39,905 nt of DNA from Candidatus Microbacterium stercoravium (GTDB lineage: Bacteria; Actinomycetota; Actinomycetes; Actinomycetales; Microbacteriaceae): NCBI GenBank assembly GCA_019117025.1, contig DXAM01000140.1:113092-152996 (forward strand), written 5' to 3'. The translations under genes and the position numbers were made by a program. The notes under the pieces are model-generated. The model was given only the letters and a program-made list of their open reading frames with translations. It was not told where the DNA came from and made no database searches. Positions 13,971 to 24,177 of this stretch are shown piece after piece (position 1 is the stretch's first letter; each line of letters starts with the position of its first letter).

Positions 13971-15700
13971 GACGCCTCGCCCGCACGATCGCGCTCGGCG
14001 CGGTGCTCTCCGTCGGCCTCGTGGGCTGTGCCGGGCTGCCCACCGACGGCGCGTTCCAAGCCGGACTCAAGGCCGATGACCCGGCCTCCTCGATCCGCTG
14101 GCAGTTCAGCCCCGACGGACCCGAAGACGGCGCGAAGCCCATCGAGATCGTGTACGGATTCATCAACGCGGGGGAGAGCCCGGCGAATGACTGGGAGGTC
14201 GCGCGCGAGTTCCTCGCCCCGCAGGCGCGTTCGACGTGGAACCCCGACGCACGGGCGACGATCGACAGCGTCAACGACCGCGAGATCGGCGACTTCCTCG
14301 CCGACGAGGGGGGCGAGACGGGCGAGCTCAGCGTGCGGGTCGCCCCGACCGCGACCGTCGACGAGACCGGGCGCTACGAGCTCGCCGACACCTCCGTGCG
14401 GTCGTTCGACTTCGAACTGGTGCTCGTCGACGGCGAATGGCGCATCTCGTCGGCGCCCGACGGCGTGGTGGTGCAGAGCGGCACCTTCTCGAGCATCTAC
14501 ACCCCGCAGAAGCTCATGTTCTCGGCGCCCGGCGACCGGCTCGCGCCCGATCTGCGGTGGTTCCCCGACTCGAGCGGGCTCGTGACCCGCGTGGTGCGCG
14601 AGCTCGTCGAGGGCGGGCCCGCGGCATGGCTCGATCTCGCCGTCTCGTCGGCCTTCACCGGGGTCATGCTCAATCAGGTGACGGTCGACGGCAACGGCAC
14701 CGCGACGGTCGATCTCTCCGAAGAGGTCGAGCAGGCCGACCCCGTGCGGCGGGCGCGCATGCAGACGCAGCTCGAGCAGACCCTCGCATCGTTCGGCATC
14801 GCCCAGGTGCGCATGACGGTCGACGGCACGCGCGTGACCGCGCCGGATGACGCCATCGTCTCGACCGAGCCCGACGCGCGGGCGCTCGTGATGACCGAAG
14901 ACGACTTCGGATACCTGACGAACGGCGAGATCACCCCGATCACGGGCCTGACCGATGCGATCACGGCCCGGTTCACGCCGGCGGCCGACGAGGAGGATCC
15001 GGCGAGCACGATCTCGGTCGCCCCCGACCTCAGCCATGCGGTCGTGCAGACCGAGGGCGGCGAGATATGGCGCATCGACGCCGAGACCGCCGAGTTCGAG
15101 GCGCTCAGCTACGAGACCGACTGGGTCCCGCCCGCCCTGGATCCGTTCGGCAACGCGTGGGCCGTGCCGACCGACAAGCCGAAGCGCATCATCGTGTGGG
15201 ACGCCGACGGAGAGCCGCACGAGATCGCGGGCGTCGAACGGCTCACGCAGGTCTCGGCGATCGAGGTGGCCCGCGACGGCGCCCGGGTGGCGATCGCGGG
15301 ACGCATCGACGATCAGGCCGTGCTCATCGCGGCGGGGATCCGGCGCGACGAGGCCACGGGCGTTCCGATCGCGCTCACCGGGGCCCGGGTCGTCTCCTAC
15401 CTGCCCGAGCGCGCGACGTCGGCGGCGTGGGTGTCCGACACGATGGTCGCGGCGATGATGGCCGGCGACGAGCGCACCCTCATCCGGGAGCAGCAGGTCG
15501 GCGGCACGGCCGAGAACCCGACCGCGTCGTTCGTGGCGTCCGCCATCACGTACGGCAACCCCGAGTCGCGCGAGCGGCTGCTGGCGGCAGACGGCTCGCT
15601 CTACGTGCGCAACGCGACGACCTGGCAGCAGGCGGGCTCGGGCGTCGTCGTGCTCGCCACCCAGATCGGTGCTCCGCCGGTCGCCTCGACCGGCGGGTGA
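13967..15700 (+). CDS. lpqB: Lipoprotein LpqB
   Basis: A 577-aa secreted lipoprotein. The signal peptide ends in a lipobox LVGC with Cys21 as the lipidated residue. A GerMN-type domain spans about 180-290 (RVVRELVEGGPAAWLD, then TVDGNGTATVDLSEE), and the C-terminal half has the repeating beta-strand pattern of the LpqB propeller domain. LpqB binds the MtrB sensor domain from outside and tunes MtrA phosphorylation in studied relatives. Translation starts within the mtrB stop (ATGA). A hairpin follows directly after the stop. Confidence 0.95.
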   Translation: MRRLARTIALGAVLSVGLVGCAGLPTDGAFQAGLKADDPASSIRWQFSPDGPEDGAKPIEIVYGFINAGESPANDWEVAREFLAPQARSTWNPDARATIDSVNDREIGDFLADEGGETGELSVRVAPTATVDETGRYELADTSVRSFDFELVLVDGEWRISSAPDGVVVQSGTFSSIYTPQKLMFSAPGDRLAPDLRWFPDSSGLVTRVVRELVEGGPAAWLDLAVSSAFTGVMLNQVTVDGNGTATVDLSEEVEQADPVRRARMQTQLEQTLASFGIAQVRMTVDGTRVTAPDDAIVSTEPDARALVMTEDDFGYLTNGEITPITGLTDAITARFTPAADEEDPASTISVAPDLSHAVVQTEGGEIWRIDAETAEFEALSYETDWVPPALDPFGNAWAVPTDKPKRIIVWDADGEPHEIAGVERLTQVSAIEVARDGARVAIAGRIDDQAVLIAAGIRRDEATGVPIALTGARVVSYLPERATSAAWVSDTMVAAMMAGDERTLIREQQVGGTAENPTASFVASAITYGNPESRERLLAADGSLYVRNATTWQQAGSGVVVLATQIGAPPVASTGG

Positions 15701-15727
15701 CGCCGCTCACACCCCCGCAGAGCGGCG
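15701..15727 (+). terminator. Hairpin after lpqB
   Basis: CGCCGCTC (15701-15708) and GAGCGGCG (15720-15727) form a perfect 8-bp stem with an 11-nt loop immediately after the lpqB stop. No T tract follows. Confidence 0.5.
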
Positions 15728-15779
15728 AATCCTCTCCACACCCCCGTTCGCCGCGCGCCGACCGCGGCAGGATGAGCGC

Positions 15780-16430
15780 ATGCATCCTCGGCTCGTGCGC
15801 GCGCTCTCCGGCGCGCTCGCGCTCGCGCTTCCCGTCGCGTGCGCCGGATGCGGCGAGCAGGGCGTCTCCCTCTGCACCGCCTGCGCTGAGGCGATCGAAC
15901 CGTGCGTGCGCGTGATCGACCTGCACGGGCTCACGGTCTGCGCCGCGCTGCGCTACGAGGGCGTCGCCGCGCGCATCGTGCGCGCGTACAAAGAGGACGG
16001 CCGAACAGATCAGCGCCGCCGTCTCGCGACCGCGCTCCGCGCGGCGCTCGCGGCGGCCTCCGGAGGGCAGCGCGATCTGCTGGCCGTTCCCGTGCCGGGC
16101 GGCCGGGCGAGATCCCGGCGTCGCGGGTATCGCGTCGTCGACGAGCTGCTGCGCGGTGCCGGGGTGCGCCCCGACCGCGCGCTGCGCTGGGCCCGCCGCG
16201 CGGAGGATCAGCGCGCGCTCACGCGCGAGGAGCGCATCGCGAACCTCCGCGGCGCTCTCGTGTCGCGCTCCGTGCGCTCCGGCGCTCGGGTCGTCATCGT
16301 CGACGACGTCGCCACGACGGGCGCCACGCTCGTCGAGGCGCGCCGCGCCCTCGTCGAGGCGGGCGCCGTCGTGGTCGGCGCGGCCGTGCTCGCGCACACG
16401 CCGCTGCGCACGAAGATGAACGCTCGGTGA
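15780..16430 (+). CDS. ComF family phosphoribosyltransferase-like protein
   Basis: A 216-aa protein of the ComF/GntX family. The N-terminal zinc ribbon has Cys21, Cys24, Cys32 and Cys35. The phosphoribosyltransferase-like domain carries the PRPP loop in VVIVDDVATTGAT near residues 171-183. In naturally competent bacteria ComF supports DNA uptake; in most Actinobacteria its role is unclear. I chose the ATG at 15780 because the frame upstream is not conserved-looking and would overlap lpqB. CAGGAT lies 6 nt before the ATG and could serve either as a weak -10 element or, through AGGA, as a ribosome binding site. The position between lpqB and hpf is conserved in related genera. Confidence 0.88.
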   Translation: MHPRLVRALSGALALALPVACAGCGEQGVSLCTACAEAIEPCVRVIDLHGLTVCAALRYEGVAARIVRAYKEDGRTDQRRRLATALRAALAAASGGQRDLLAVPVPGGRARSRRRGYRVVDELLRGAGVRPDRALRWARRAEDQRALTREERIANLRGALVSRSVRSGARVVIVDDVATTGATLVEARRALVEAGAVVVGAAVLAHTPLRTKMNAR

Positions 16431-16460
16431 CACGCCCGAGAACCGCGTACGGCGAAATGG

Positions 16461-16489
16461 GTGACACGAGGGCGTGCGGGGCATACGGT
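16461..16489 (+). promoter_or_regulatory. Candidate promoter of hpf
   Basis: GTGACA at 16461-16466, a 17-bp spacer and TACGGT at 16484-16489, giving a leader of about 55 nt before the hpf ATG. The 118 bp between the ComF gene and hpf contain no other obvious element. Confidence 0.4.
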
Positions 16490-16548
16490 GGGAGGCCAGA
16501 AGCGACGTGGTTCGCTCACTCCGGGCGAACCGGAATGGGAGGCACAAG

Positions 16549-17207
16549 ATGGACACGAGCATCGTCGGTGTGGGCGTCAGCATCACCGAGAGGTTCCGGA
16601 CCGTTGTCGATGAGAAGCTCGCGCGCGTTGAGACTCTCGCCCCCCGCGCTGAGTCATTCGACGTGAAGGTGACGCAGTCAGCGCACAACCGCGGCCGCGT
16701 CGAAGAGGCGAAGGTCGAACTCACGGTGAGGGGCAAGGGCAGAGTCGCCCGAGCCGAGTCTCGCGCGGAGGACAAGTTCCAGGCGCTCGAGATGGCGCTC
16801 GACAAGCTGACGACGCAGCTGCGCCGGGCGAAGGACAAGCGCGTGACCGCGCGACAGCGTCCGCACGGCGCGCGCCACGCGAAGGGCGCCGAGTCGTCGC
16901 TGCAGGGCCTCGACATCACGCCCGTCGACGCCGACACGCTCGAGGCGGTCGCGACGGGCGCGGTGCCGATCTCGCAGCAGGAGAGCGAGGAGGAGTACTC
17001 GCCGGTCGTGATCCGAACGAAGACGTTCGAGCCCGAGTGGATGACGGTGTCTGAGGCGGTCGATCGGATGGAGCTCGTCGGGCACGACTTCTTCCTCTTC
17101 ATCGACGTGCAGACCGATCGCCCCAGCGTGGTCTACCGTCGCCGCGGCTGGGACTACGGCGTGATCGAGCTCGAGACCGAGGCGCCGCCGGCCCGCCGGC
17201 TCGCGGG

Positions 17208-17211
<4 letters not shown>
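16549..17211 (+). CDS. hpf: Long-form ribosome hibernation promoting factor
   Basis: A 220-aa long HPF. The N-terminal YfiA-like domain (about 1-105) starts DTSIVGVGVSITERFRTVVD and is rich in basic residues near its end (RRAKDKRVTARQR). The C-terminal dimerization domain (about 160-215) has VIRTKTFEPEWMTVSEAVD and VVYRRRGWDYGVIE. Long HPF binds the decoding centre and pairs two 70S particles into inactive 100S dimers during slow growth. I chose the ATG at 16549 because GGGAGG lies 6 nt upstream and the protein then begins as in the family. Its TAG stop interlocks with that of the convergent ABC gene. Confidence 0.94.
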
Positions 17212-17962
<751 letters not shown>

Positions 17963-17966
<4 letters not shown>

Positions 17967-18757
17967 GATCGCATCCGCCTCTCCAGAGCGTTCTCGAACC
18001 GCCGCGCGCTCGCGATGAGTCCCGCCGTGTAGTCGTGCCGCGGTGCGGCCAGCAGCTGCTCGATCCCCCCGTGCTCGACGACCTGCCCGCGCCGCATCAC
18101 GAGCGCCCGGGAGGCCACGCGCGAGACGACCGCGAGGTCGTGGCTGACGAAGACGACCGCCATGCGGCGGGCCGCGGCGATCTCGTCGAGCAGCGCGAGG
18201 ATCTCCGCCTGCACCGACACGTCGAGCGCCGTCGTCGGCTCGTCGGCGAGCAGCACCTTCGGTTCGGCGGCGAGGGCGATCGCGATCGCGACGCGCTGGC
18301 GCTGGCCGCCCGACAGCTCGTGCGGGAACGCCCGGTTGATGCGGTCGCCGTCGTCGAGCGCGACCTGCGCGAGCAAGCGGCGCACGGCCTTTTCGAGCGC
18401 GCCGCCGGACACCCCGCGCCGCCTGATCGGCTGGGCGATCTGCTTTCCGACCCGCATCAGCGGGTCGAGCGCGGTGCGCGGCTCTTGGAAGACGGGCGCC
18501 GCCGCGCGCCCGCGGATCCGGTTCAGCGTGCGCTCGCGCGCGCCGACGACCTCGGTGCCGTCGAGGCGGATCGAGCCGGCTGCGGTGAGGCCGGGAGGCA
18601 GCAGCCCCAGGATCGCGAGGGCGGTGAGCGACTTGCCCGAACCGGATTCGCCGATCAGCCCGATGCGCTCGCCCTCATCGAGGGAGAACGACAGGTCGTC
18701 GACCAGCACGGTGTCGCCGGATCGCACGGTGAGGCCGTCGAGTGCGAGGAGCGTCAT
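17963..18757 (-). CDS. Dipeptide/nickel-type ABC importer, ATP-binding subunit (DppD/OppD-like)
   Basis: A 264-aa ABC ATPase with Walker A GESGSGKS (36-43), Q-loop VFQEPRTALDPLMRVG, signature LSGGQ (148-152), Walker B VLLADEP (168-174), and VSHD as the H-loop. The C-terminus has the HDYT variant of the family HPYT motif. The ATG at 18757 overlaps the stop of the permease gene, and the longer upstream frame is only a shadow of that permease. Together with the DppF-like subunit it forms the ATPase heterodimer of the importer. Confidence 0.92.
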
Positions 18758-19578
18758 GCGATGCCTCTCTTCCGCGCGGTCGGGTCCAGTGCGTCTCGCA
18801 GACCGTCGGCGATGAGGTTCACGCCGATCACGAGCACGACGATGAGCAGGCCGGGAACGATGGCGCCCATCGGCGCGACGAGCACGGTCTGCTGGGCCTC
18901 CTGAAGCAGGCGCCCCCACGACGCGTTCGGCGGCGGGGCACCGAGACCGAGATACGACAGGCTCGCCTCGGCGAGCACGGCGAGGCCGAACTGCAGCGCG
19001 AGGCTCACGGCGAGCGTCGTCCAGATGTTGGGCAGCACGTGGCCGACGACGATCCCCACGGGGCCGGTCCCCGACGTGCGCGCCGCGGTCACGAAGCTCG
19101 ACTGCAGGACGCGCTTCGCGAGGATGCGGGTCAGGCGCGCGATGATCGCGCTCTGCGCCAGGCCGATGGCGAGCACGGCCGTCCAGATCGTGGCGGGCTG
19201 GGCCGCGACGATCAGCATGGCGAGCAGAAGCGTCGGAAAGGCGATCAGCACGTCCAGAAGGCCCGCGAGCGTGTCGTCGAACCACCCCTCGGCGAATGCC
19301 GCGACGATCCCGCAGACGATGCCGACGATCGCGGCGATCGCGACCGCGCCGATGCCCGTGATCATGGCGATCCGTGCGCCGATCATGAACTGGCTCGCGA
19401 GGTCGCGGCCGAGGCGGTCGGTGCCGAACAGGTACCCCTCGGTGCCGGGAGGCGCGAGCCGCCCGCCCGAGGTGTCTGACACGCCGTGCGGGAGCCATAC
19501 GAGCGAGACGAGGGCGATGAGCGCGATGAGCGCGGTGAGAGCGATGCCGACGCCGAGGGGCGCGGTGCGGCGGGTCAT
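18754..19578 (-). CDS. Dipeptide/nickel-type ABC importer, permease (DppC-like)
   Basis: A 274-aa membrane protein with about six helices. YLFGTDRLGRDLASQFMIGA near residue 50 is the DppC signature (FGTDxxGRDxxSR). The EAA loop for ATPase contact is around FVTAARTSGTGPVGIVVGHV. The N-terminal helix (about 10-32) precedes an extracytoplasmic segment. The ATG at 19578 overlaps the stop of the DppB-like gene. Confidence 0.92.
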   Translation of the reverse strand: MTRRTAPLGVGIALTALIALIALVSLVWLPHGVSDTSGGRLAPPGTEGYLFGTDRLGRDLASQFMIGARIAMITGIGAVAIAAIVGIVCGIVAAFAEGWFDDTLAGLLDVLIAFPTLLLAMLIVAAQPATIWTAVLAIGLAQSAIIARLTRILAKRVLQSSFVTAARTSGTGPVGIVVGHVLPNIWTTLAVSLALQFGLAVLAEASLSYLGLGAPPPNASWGRLLQEAQQTVLVAPMGAIVPGLLIVVLVIGVNLIADGLRDALDPTARKRGIA

Positions 19579-20540
19579 GCGCTCGCCTCCGAGAGCTTCT
19601 CGCGCAGGCGCGGGTCGATGATGCGCTGCGCGATGTCGGCGGCGAAGCCGATCACGAGAACCGCGAGCGTCGAGATCACCAGCACGCCCTGGATCACGGG
19701 GTAGTCGTGCTCGGAGATGCCGGTGACGAGCATCGACCCGAGGCCCGGCAGGGCGAACACCTGTTCGACCACGACGGCGCCGAGCAGCGTCGAGGCGAGC
19801 TCCATCCCCATGACGGCGACCACCGGCACGGCGGCGCTGCGCAGCCCGTGGCGCCACATGGCGCCGCCGAACGAGGATCCCATGGCGCGCGCGGTGCGCA
19901 CGAAGTCGCTGCCGGCGACGTCGAGCACGGCCGAGCGCACATAGCGGATCAGCGATGCGCTCATGATGATCGCGACGGTCGCGATGGGAAGGACGAGGTT
20001 CGTCAGCGCGCCCGGGACGTCGGCCCAGCCGCCGAGCGGGAACCCGCCCGCGGGGAGGATCCGGAGGTTCAGCGCGAAGATCACGATGAGGATCATGCCG
20101 AGCCAGAAGACGGGAACCGCGATGCCCAGCTGGGCGATCGCGTTCAGCGCCGCCCCGTACCAGGTGCGCGCACGCGTCGCAGCGATATAGCCGCAGGGCA
20201 CAGCGATGACGACCGCCGCGAAGAACGCGATGAGCGTCAGCGGCAGCGTCACGCGGAGCCGGGTGGCGACCTCATCGCCGACCGGCAGCCCGCTGACGAA
20301 GCTCGTGCCGAGGTCGCCGGTGGCGACGGATCCGAGCCACGACCAGAACTGGGCGAACAGCGGCTGGTCCGAGCCGACCTGTGCGCGCGCCGCCCGTATC
20401 TGCTCGTCGGTTGCGCCGACGGAGACGAGCGCGTTCGCGGGATCGCCCGGGAGCACGCGCAGCAGCAGGAAGAGCACCACGCTCGCGAGCGCGAGCGAGA
20501 CGACGAGGAAGACCGCCCGGCGCAGCAGGTACCGGGTCAT
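19575..20540 (-). CDS. Dipeptide/nickel-type ABC importer, permease (DppB-like)
   Basis: A 321-aa permease with the DppB N-terminus (RYLLRRAVFLVVSLALASVV, then LLRVLPGDPA) and about six membrane helices. The EAA loop lies in DFVRTARAMGSSFGGAMWRH, and the GAVVVEQVFALPGLG motif is typical of this subunit family. It starts 19 nt after the stop of the binding-protein gene and overlaps the DppC-like gene by ATGA. Confidence 0.93.
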   Translation of the reverse strand: MTRYLLRRAVFLVVSLALASVVLFLLLRVLPGDPANALVSVGATDEQIRAARAQVGSDQPLFAQFWSWLGSVATGDLGTSFVSGLPVGDEVATRLRVTLPLTLIAFFAAVVIAVPCGYIAATRARTWYGAALNAIAQLGIAVPVFWLGMILIVIFALNLRILPAGGFPLGGWADVPGALTNLVLPIATVAIIMSASLIRYVRSAVLDVAGSDFVRTARAMGSSFGGAMWRHGLRSAAVPVVAVMGMELASTLLGAVVVEQVFALPGLGSMLVTGISEHDYPVIQGVLVISTLAVLVIGFAADIAQRIIDPRLREKLSEASA

Positions 20541-20559
20541 GAGGCGTGCGCGGTGCGCG

Positions 20560-22095
20560 TCACACCGACTTCTCGATGTCGTAGGCGAAGAACTGCGAGT
20601 TCAGGCCGTTGAGCGGGTAGCCCGAGACCGCGTTCGTCGCGACGACGATCTGCGGATAGAGGTAGAGCCACTCGCTCGCGGCCTCTTCCGCGGTCGTCTG
20701 CGCGACGAGCTTCAGCAGCTCGGTCTGCTCGGCCTCGCTCGCGACGAGCTCCGACTGTGCGACCCACTCCTGCACCTGCGCGTTGTCGTAGCCCCAGTAG
20801 AAGTCGGGGTCGCCGTACCAGACGAGGTCGCGGTCGTTGACGTGCTCCTGCAGCGTCGCCTCGAAGTCATGGTTCTGGTAGACCTTCGTGTACCACTCAT
20901 CGGCGGTGATCGTGTTGATCTCGACCGTCACGCCGATGTCGGCGAGCTGCGACTGGATGAAGGTCGCCGCCGTCGGGTGCGGATCGTAGCTCGGCGTGTC
21001 GATCGTGAACGTGAAGCCGTCGGGGTAGCCCGCCTCGTCGAGCAGCTCCGCGGCCTTCTGGGTGTCGTAGGCGTCGAGCGCCGTGAGGTCCTCATACCAC
21101 GGGTCGGTCGGCGGCACCATCGATCCGATGAGCGTGCCGTACTCGCCCCAGATGGATTCGAGCAGCTTCTCATCGTCGATCGCGTACGACACGGCCTGAC
21201 GCACGCGCACGTCATCGAACGGTTCGGCCGCGTCGTTGAATGCGAGCAGCAGCTTCGTCGTCGAGTCGCCGTCGTTGATCACGAAGTCGCCGCCCGTCTC
21301 GAACATCGCGAGAGTGTCGGGCGACTGCTGGCTGGTGACGACGTCGACCGCGCCCGTCAGCAGAGCGTTGCCGAGGGCGGTCGCGTCGCTGAAGTACTGG
21401 AAGACGACCTCGGCGTTCTTCGCGGGCTCGCCCCAGTAGTCGTCGCGCCGCTCGAGGCTGAGGGCGGAACCGCGGGTCCACTGTCCGAGCGCGTAGGGCC
21501 CCGTGCCGTCGGCCTCGGCCTTGCGGTCGCCCGAGAACTCGCTGTTGACGATCCAGACGTAGGTCAGGTTGTAGATGAACGAGATCGACCGTTCGGAGAG
21601 CGTCACCTCGACCGTCTGGTCGTCGACCGCGACCGCCTGGTCGATGACGGCCAGCTGACTCTTGCGCGCCGACTGGGAGTCGTCGGCCGTGACCTTCTCG
21701 AGCGAGTAGACGACGTCGTCGGCCGTGAGCGGCTTGCCGCTCGCGAACGTCGCGCCCTCCTGCAGCGTGAACGTGTAGGTCAGGCCGTCCTCGCTCATCT
21801 CGTGCGAGGCGGCGAGCAGCGGCTCGACCTCGCCCGAGTCGGCGAGGCGGAACAGGCCTTCGTAGACGTTGCCCGTCAGCGCCTCGGTGACGCCCTGGCC
21901 GCCGCCCGACGTGTTGTCGAGGTTCTGCGGCTCGTACATCGAGCCGATGCTGATCGTCGCGTCGGCATCGACCTGAGCGCCGGCCGGCAGCTCGTCGGGT
22001 CCGCCGGCGGGCGTCTCGGCCGCGGGGGAGCAGGAGGCGAGCGCGAGTCCCGCCGTGAGGATGACGGTCGCGGTCGCGAACTTCAGGGTGCGCAT
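20560..22095 (-). CDS. ABC importer extracellular solute-binding lipoprotein (family 5)
   Basis: A 511-aa lipoprotein. The signal peptide ends in the lipobox LASC with Cys22 as the lipid anchor. The mature protein shows the family-5 pattern of peptide/nickel-binding proteins: YEGLFRLADSGEVEPLLAAS, then TYTFTLQEGATFASGKPLTA with the family signature, and VRQAVSYAIDDEKLLESIWG. The ligand is likely a peptide or similar small compound, which is inference from the family. I chose the ATG at 22095 because it gives the signal peptide and has AGGA upstream. It lies 31 nt after the DUF1684 gene and may be cotranscribed with it. Confidence 0.93.
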   Translation of the reverse strand: MRTLKFATATVILTAGLALASCSPAAETPAGGPDELPAGAQVDADATISIGSMYEPQNLDNTSGGGQGVTEALTGNVYEGLFRLADSGEVEPLLAASHEMSEDGLTYTFTLQEGATFASGKPLTADDVVYSLEKVTADDSQSARKSQLAVIDQAVAVDDQTVEVTLSERSISFIYNLTYVWIVNSEFSGDRKAEADGTGPYALGQWTRGSALSLERRDDYWGEPAKNAEVVFQYFSDATALGNALLTGAVDVVTSQQSPDTLAMFETGGDFVINDGDSTTKLLLAFNDAAEPFDDVRVRQAVSYAIDDEKLLESIWGEYGTLIGSMVPPTDPWYEDLTALDAYDTQKAAELLDEAGYPDGFTFTIDTPSYDPHPTAATFIQSQLADIGVTVEINTITADEWYTKVYQNHDFEATLQEHVNDRDLVWYGDPDFYWGYDNAQVQEWVAQSELVASEAEQTELLKLVAQTTAEEAASEWLYLYPQIVVATNAVSGYPLNGLNSQFFAYDIEKSV

Positions 22096-22126
22096 CGGGG
22101 TCCTAGTGATGAGGGGAGGGGAAGGA

Positions 22127-22813
22127 TCAGTCGTGGAAGCGCGGCAGCTTCTCGCCCGCGCTGACGGCGACCTGCAGACGGTTCTGCGGCGGCGGCATGG
22201 GGCAGTTGAACTGGTCGCTGAAGCCGCACGGCGGCACGAACGCACGATTGAAGTCGAGCGTCACGCGGCCGTTCACGGGCGCGTCGACGAAGAGGAAGCG
22301 CCCGGCGCCGTACGTCTCGTGCCGGTTCGTGGGGTCGCCGAACACCAGCAGCAGGCGGCCGTCGTCGTCGAACGCGCTGAGCCGGTACTCGACGCCCGCG
22401 ATCGTCGCGGTGATGGTGCCCGGCACGGCCTTCTCGCGGGATCCGCCGTTGTCGCGGATGTGCTCGAACGCGACCGTGTGGCCGTCGGGCGCGGGCTCGT
22501 AGGCCGCCTCGATGACCCATTCGGGGTCGTAGCCGAACACGTCGACCGTCTCGAAGCGCGCGATCGCGTCGCTCGCGACATCCCACACCCGCACGCCGTG
22601 CTCGACCGCGCCCGTGTCGATGTTCTCGCGCTCGAGGGTCGTCACCGTCTTCGTCGCGGCGAGATCGGCGCGCTCTGCCGCGAGGTCGGGCGCCTCGCCG
22701 TCGGAGAGCCATCGGGTCTCGACGAGAGCGAGGTTGCCGGTCGGGCCGACGAGGGCGGCCATGCGCGCGGTGTGCCAGTCGCGCCACGCCTCGGTCGCGG
22801 TTGATGCAGTCAT
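22127..22813 (-). CDS. DUF1684 domain-containing protein
   Basis: A 228-aa cytosolic protein. The C-terminal block NRAFVPPCGFSDQFNCPMPP followed by PQNRLQVAVSAGEK is the diagnostic DUF1684 pattern. The N-terminal helix has WRDWHTARMAALVGPTGNLAL. The family is widespread in Actinobacteria and has no established biochemical function. The ATG at 22813 is preferred over an in-frame start at 22852 because TAGGAT ends 7 nt before it and the upstream start overlaps the preceding gene. It precedes the solute-binding protein by 31 nt. Confidence 0.88.
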   Translation of the reverse strand: MTASTATEAWRDWHTARMAALVGPTGNLALVETRWLSDGEAPDLAAERADLAATKTVTTLERENIDTGAVEHGVRVWDVASDAIARFETVDVFGYDPEWVIEAAYEPAPDGHTVAFEHIRDNGGSREKAVPGTITATIAGVEYRLSAFDDDGRLLLVFGDPTNRHETYGAGRFLFVDAPVNGRVTLDFNRAFVPPCGFSDQFNCPMPPPQNRLQVAVSAGEKLPRFHD

Positions 22814-22820
22814 ATGAATG

Positions 22821-22826
22821 ATCCTA
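22821..22826 (-). promoter_or_regulatory. -10 element of leaderless DUF1684 promoter
   Basis: The minus strand reads TAGGAT, ending 7 nt before the ATG at 22813, within the 35-bp gap to the coiled-coil gene. Confidence 0.5.
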
Positions 22827-22848
22827 TGGTCGGTCTCTGGGCGCGTAC

Positions 22849-24165
22849 TCAATCGAAGATATCGCCGATGATCCCGCCCAGGATCGCGCCGCCGATGAGA
22901 CCTCCGAGCATGTCGCCGCCGCCCACGCCGCCGCCGCGGCGCCCGCCCATTCCGCCGCCCCAGCCCGAGCCGCCCCAGTCGTCGCGGCGCGCCTGATCGA
23001 TGTCGCGCTGCGCGAGCTGCAGCGACTCGTGCGCGAGCTGCGCGCTTCGGCGGGCCATGTCGCGGGCGCGCTCACGGGTGTCCTCATCGCTGACGAGGGT
23101 GCCGGCGTCGATGCGCAGCCGCTCGGCCTCCGCGAGGCGCGTGCGGGCGTCGGCGCCGATCATGCCGCGGTGGCTGTCGAGCAGTCCCCGTGCGGCGCCG
23201 ATCGTGCGATCGGCCGCATCGAGGTCGTGCGAGACGTGCTCGATCGAGGGGATGTTGCGCTGGGCGCGCTCGCGGGCCCGGTCGAGCGCGGCGTTCAGCT
23301 CGCTGATCCGGGCGAGCTCGGTGAACGGGTCGCCGGGGGAGCCCGGCGGCGTGAGCTCACCCAGTGCGCTCTCGAGCTCGGCGATCGCGCGGGTGACGCC
23401 CTCGGTGCGGCGTTCGGTGCGCGCTGCGCTGATGTCGCCCCGCGAGTCGGCCACGACCTGCGACAGCGTGTTCTGCGCGCGCATGGCCTCGATCTCGAAG
23501 TCGTCGACGGCATCGAGGATCGCCTGCGCGCGGCGCACCGCTTCGATCGCGGCCTCGAGGGCGACGAGCGCGTCGTCCTTGCGTCCCGCCTCGCGGCGGC
23601 GCTCGGCCACGTCGCACGAGTGCCGGGCGAAGTCGACGAGCTGGCGCCCCTCGGCGGGGTTCGCTCCGATGCGCTGCAGGGCCGAGGGCGTGTATCGCGT
23701 CGCCAGGCGCTCGACGGTCGCCTCCGCGAGGGGCAGCCGCTCCGCGATGCGGTCCGCCTCCTGGCGGGTGCGCTCGCGCACGGCGGGCGCCTCGCGCACC
23801 TTCGCCACGCGATCCTTCAGCGCCTCGGTGCGCTCATCGAGCACGTCCTGCGCCCAGTCGCACAGCTGCACGATGCGGGCGTTGCGCGTGCGCAGCTCTT
23901 CGGCGGTGTCGGGGATGTGATCGTGGTTCAGCTGGTGCAGCTCGAACGCCTCGCGCATGTGCCGGGCGACGGCCTCGAGTCCCTGTCGCAGGTCGGTCGT
24001 CGCCTCGTCGCCGAGCTCCGCCGATGCGAACGCGAGCTCGTCTCGGGTCGTGCGGATGCGCTCGTCGGCGGCGACGAGCGCCTTCTGCGCCTTCGTCTGC
24101 AGCACCTGGTCGGCGGCGTCCTGCCGCTGCTGCTCGTCGCGCTTTCGCCTGCCCCAGAACGCCAT
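22849..24165 (-). CDS. Orphan coiled-coil protein with Gly-rich C-terminus (TPM-protein tail-like)
   Basis: A 438-aa protein that is almost entirely alpha-helical, with long charged heptad-like segments (about 10-395). The final 40 residues are Gly/Trp rich (GGSGWGGGMGGRRGGGVGGG) and end in a weakly hydrophobic stretch GGLIGGAILGGIIGDIF. The layout resembles the C-terminal half of actinobacterial TPM-domain proteins, but no N-terminal signal peptide, TPM domain or membrane helix is present. A PspA-like or membrane-scaffold role is possible but unproven. It starts 9 nt after the uracil-permease stop. TAGAAT, 6 nt before its ATG, contains the stop codon of that upstream gene. Confidence 0.75.
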   Translation of the reverse strand: MAFWGRRKRDEQQRQDAADQVLQTKAQKALVAADERIRTTRDELAFASAELGDEATTDLRQGLEAVARHMREAFELHQLNHDHIPDTAEELRTRNARIVQLCDWAQDVLDERTEALKDRVAKVREAPAVRERTRQEADRIAERLPLAEATVERLATRYTPSALQRIGANPAEGRQLVDFARHSCDVAERRREAGRKDDALVALEAAIEAVRRAQAILDAVDDFEIEAMRAQNTLSQVVADSRGDISAARTERRTEGVTRAIAELESALGELTPPGSPGDPFTELARISELNAALDRARERAQRNIPSIEHVSHDLDAADRTIGAARGLLDSHRGMIGADARTRLAEAERLRIDAGTLVSDEDTRERARDMARRSAQLAHESLQLAQRDIDQARRDDWGGSGWGGGMGGRRGGGVGGGDMLGGLIGGAILGGIIGDIFD

Positions 24166-24171
24166 GGGTCG

Positions 24172-24177
24172 ATTCTA
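24172..24177 (-). promoter_or_regulatory. -10 element of the leaderless coiled-coil gene promoter, containing the upstream stop codon
   Basis: The minus strand reads TAGAAT, ending 6 nt before the ATG at 24165. Its first three bases are the TAG stop of the permease gene. Confidence 0.5.
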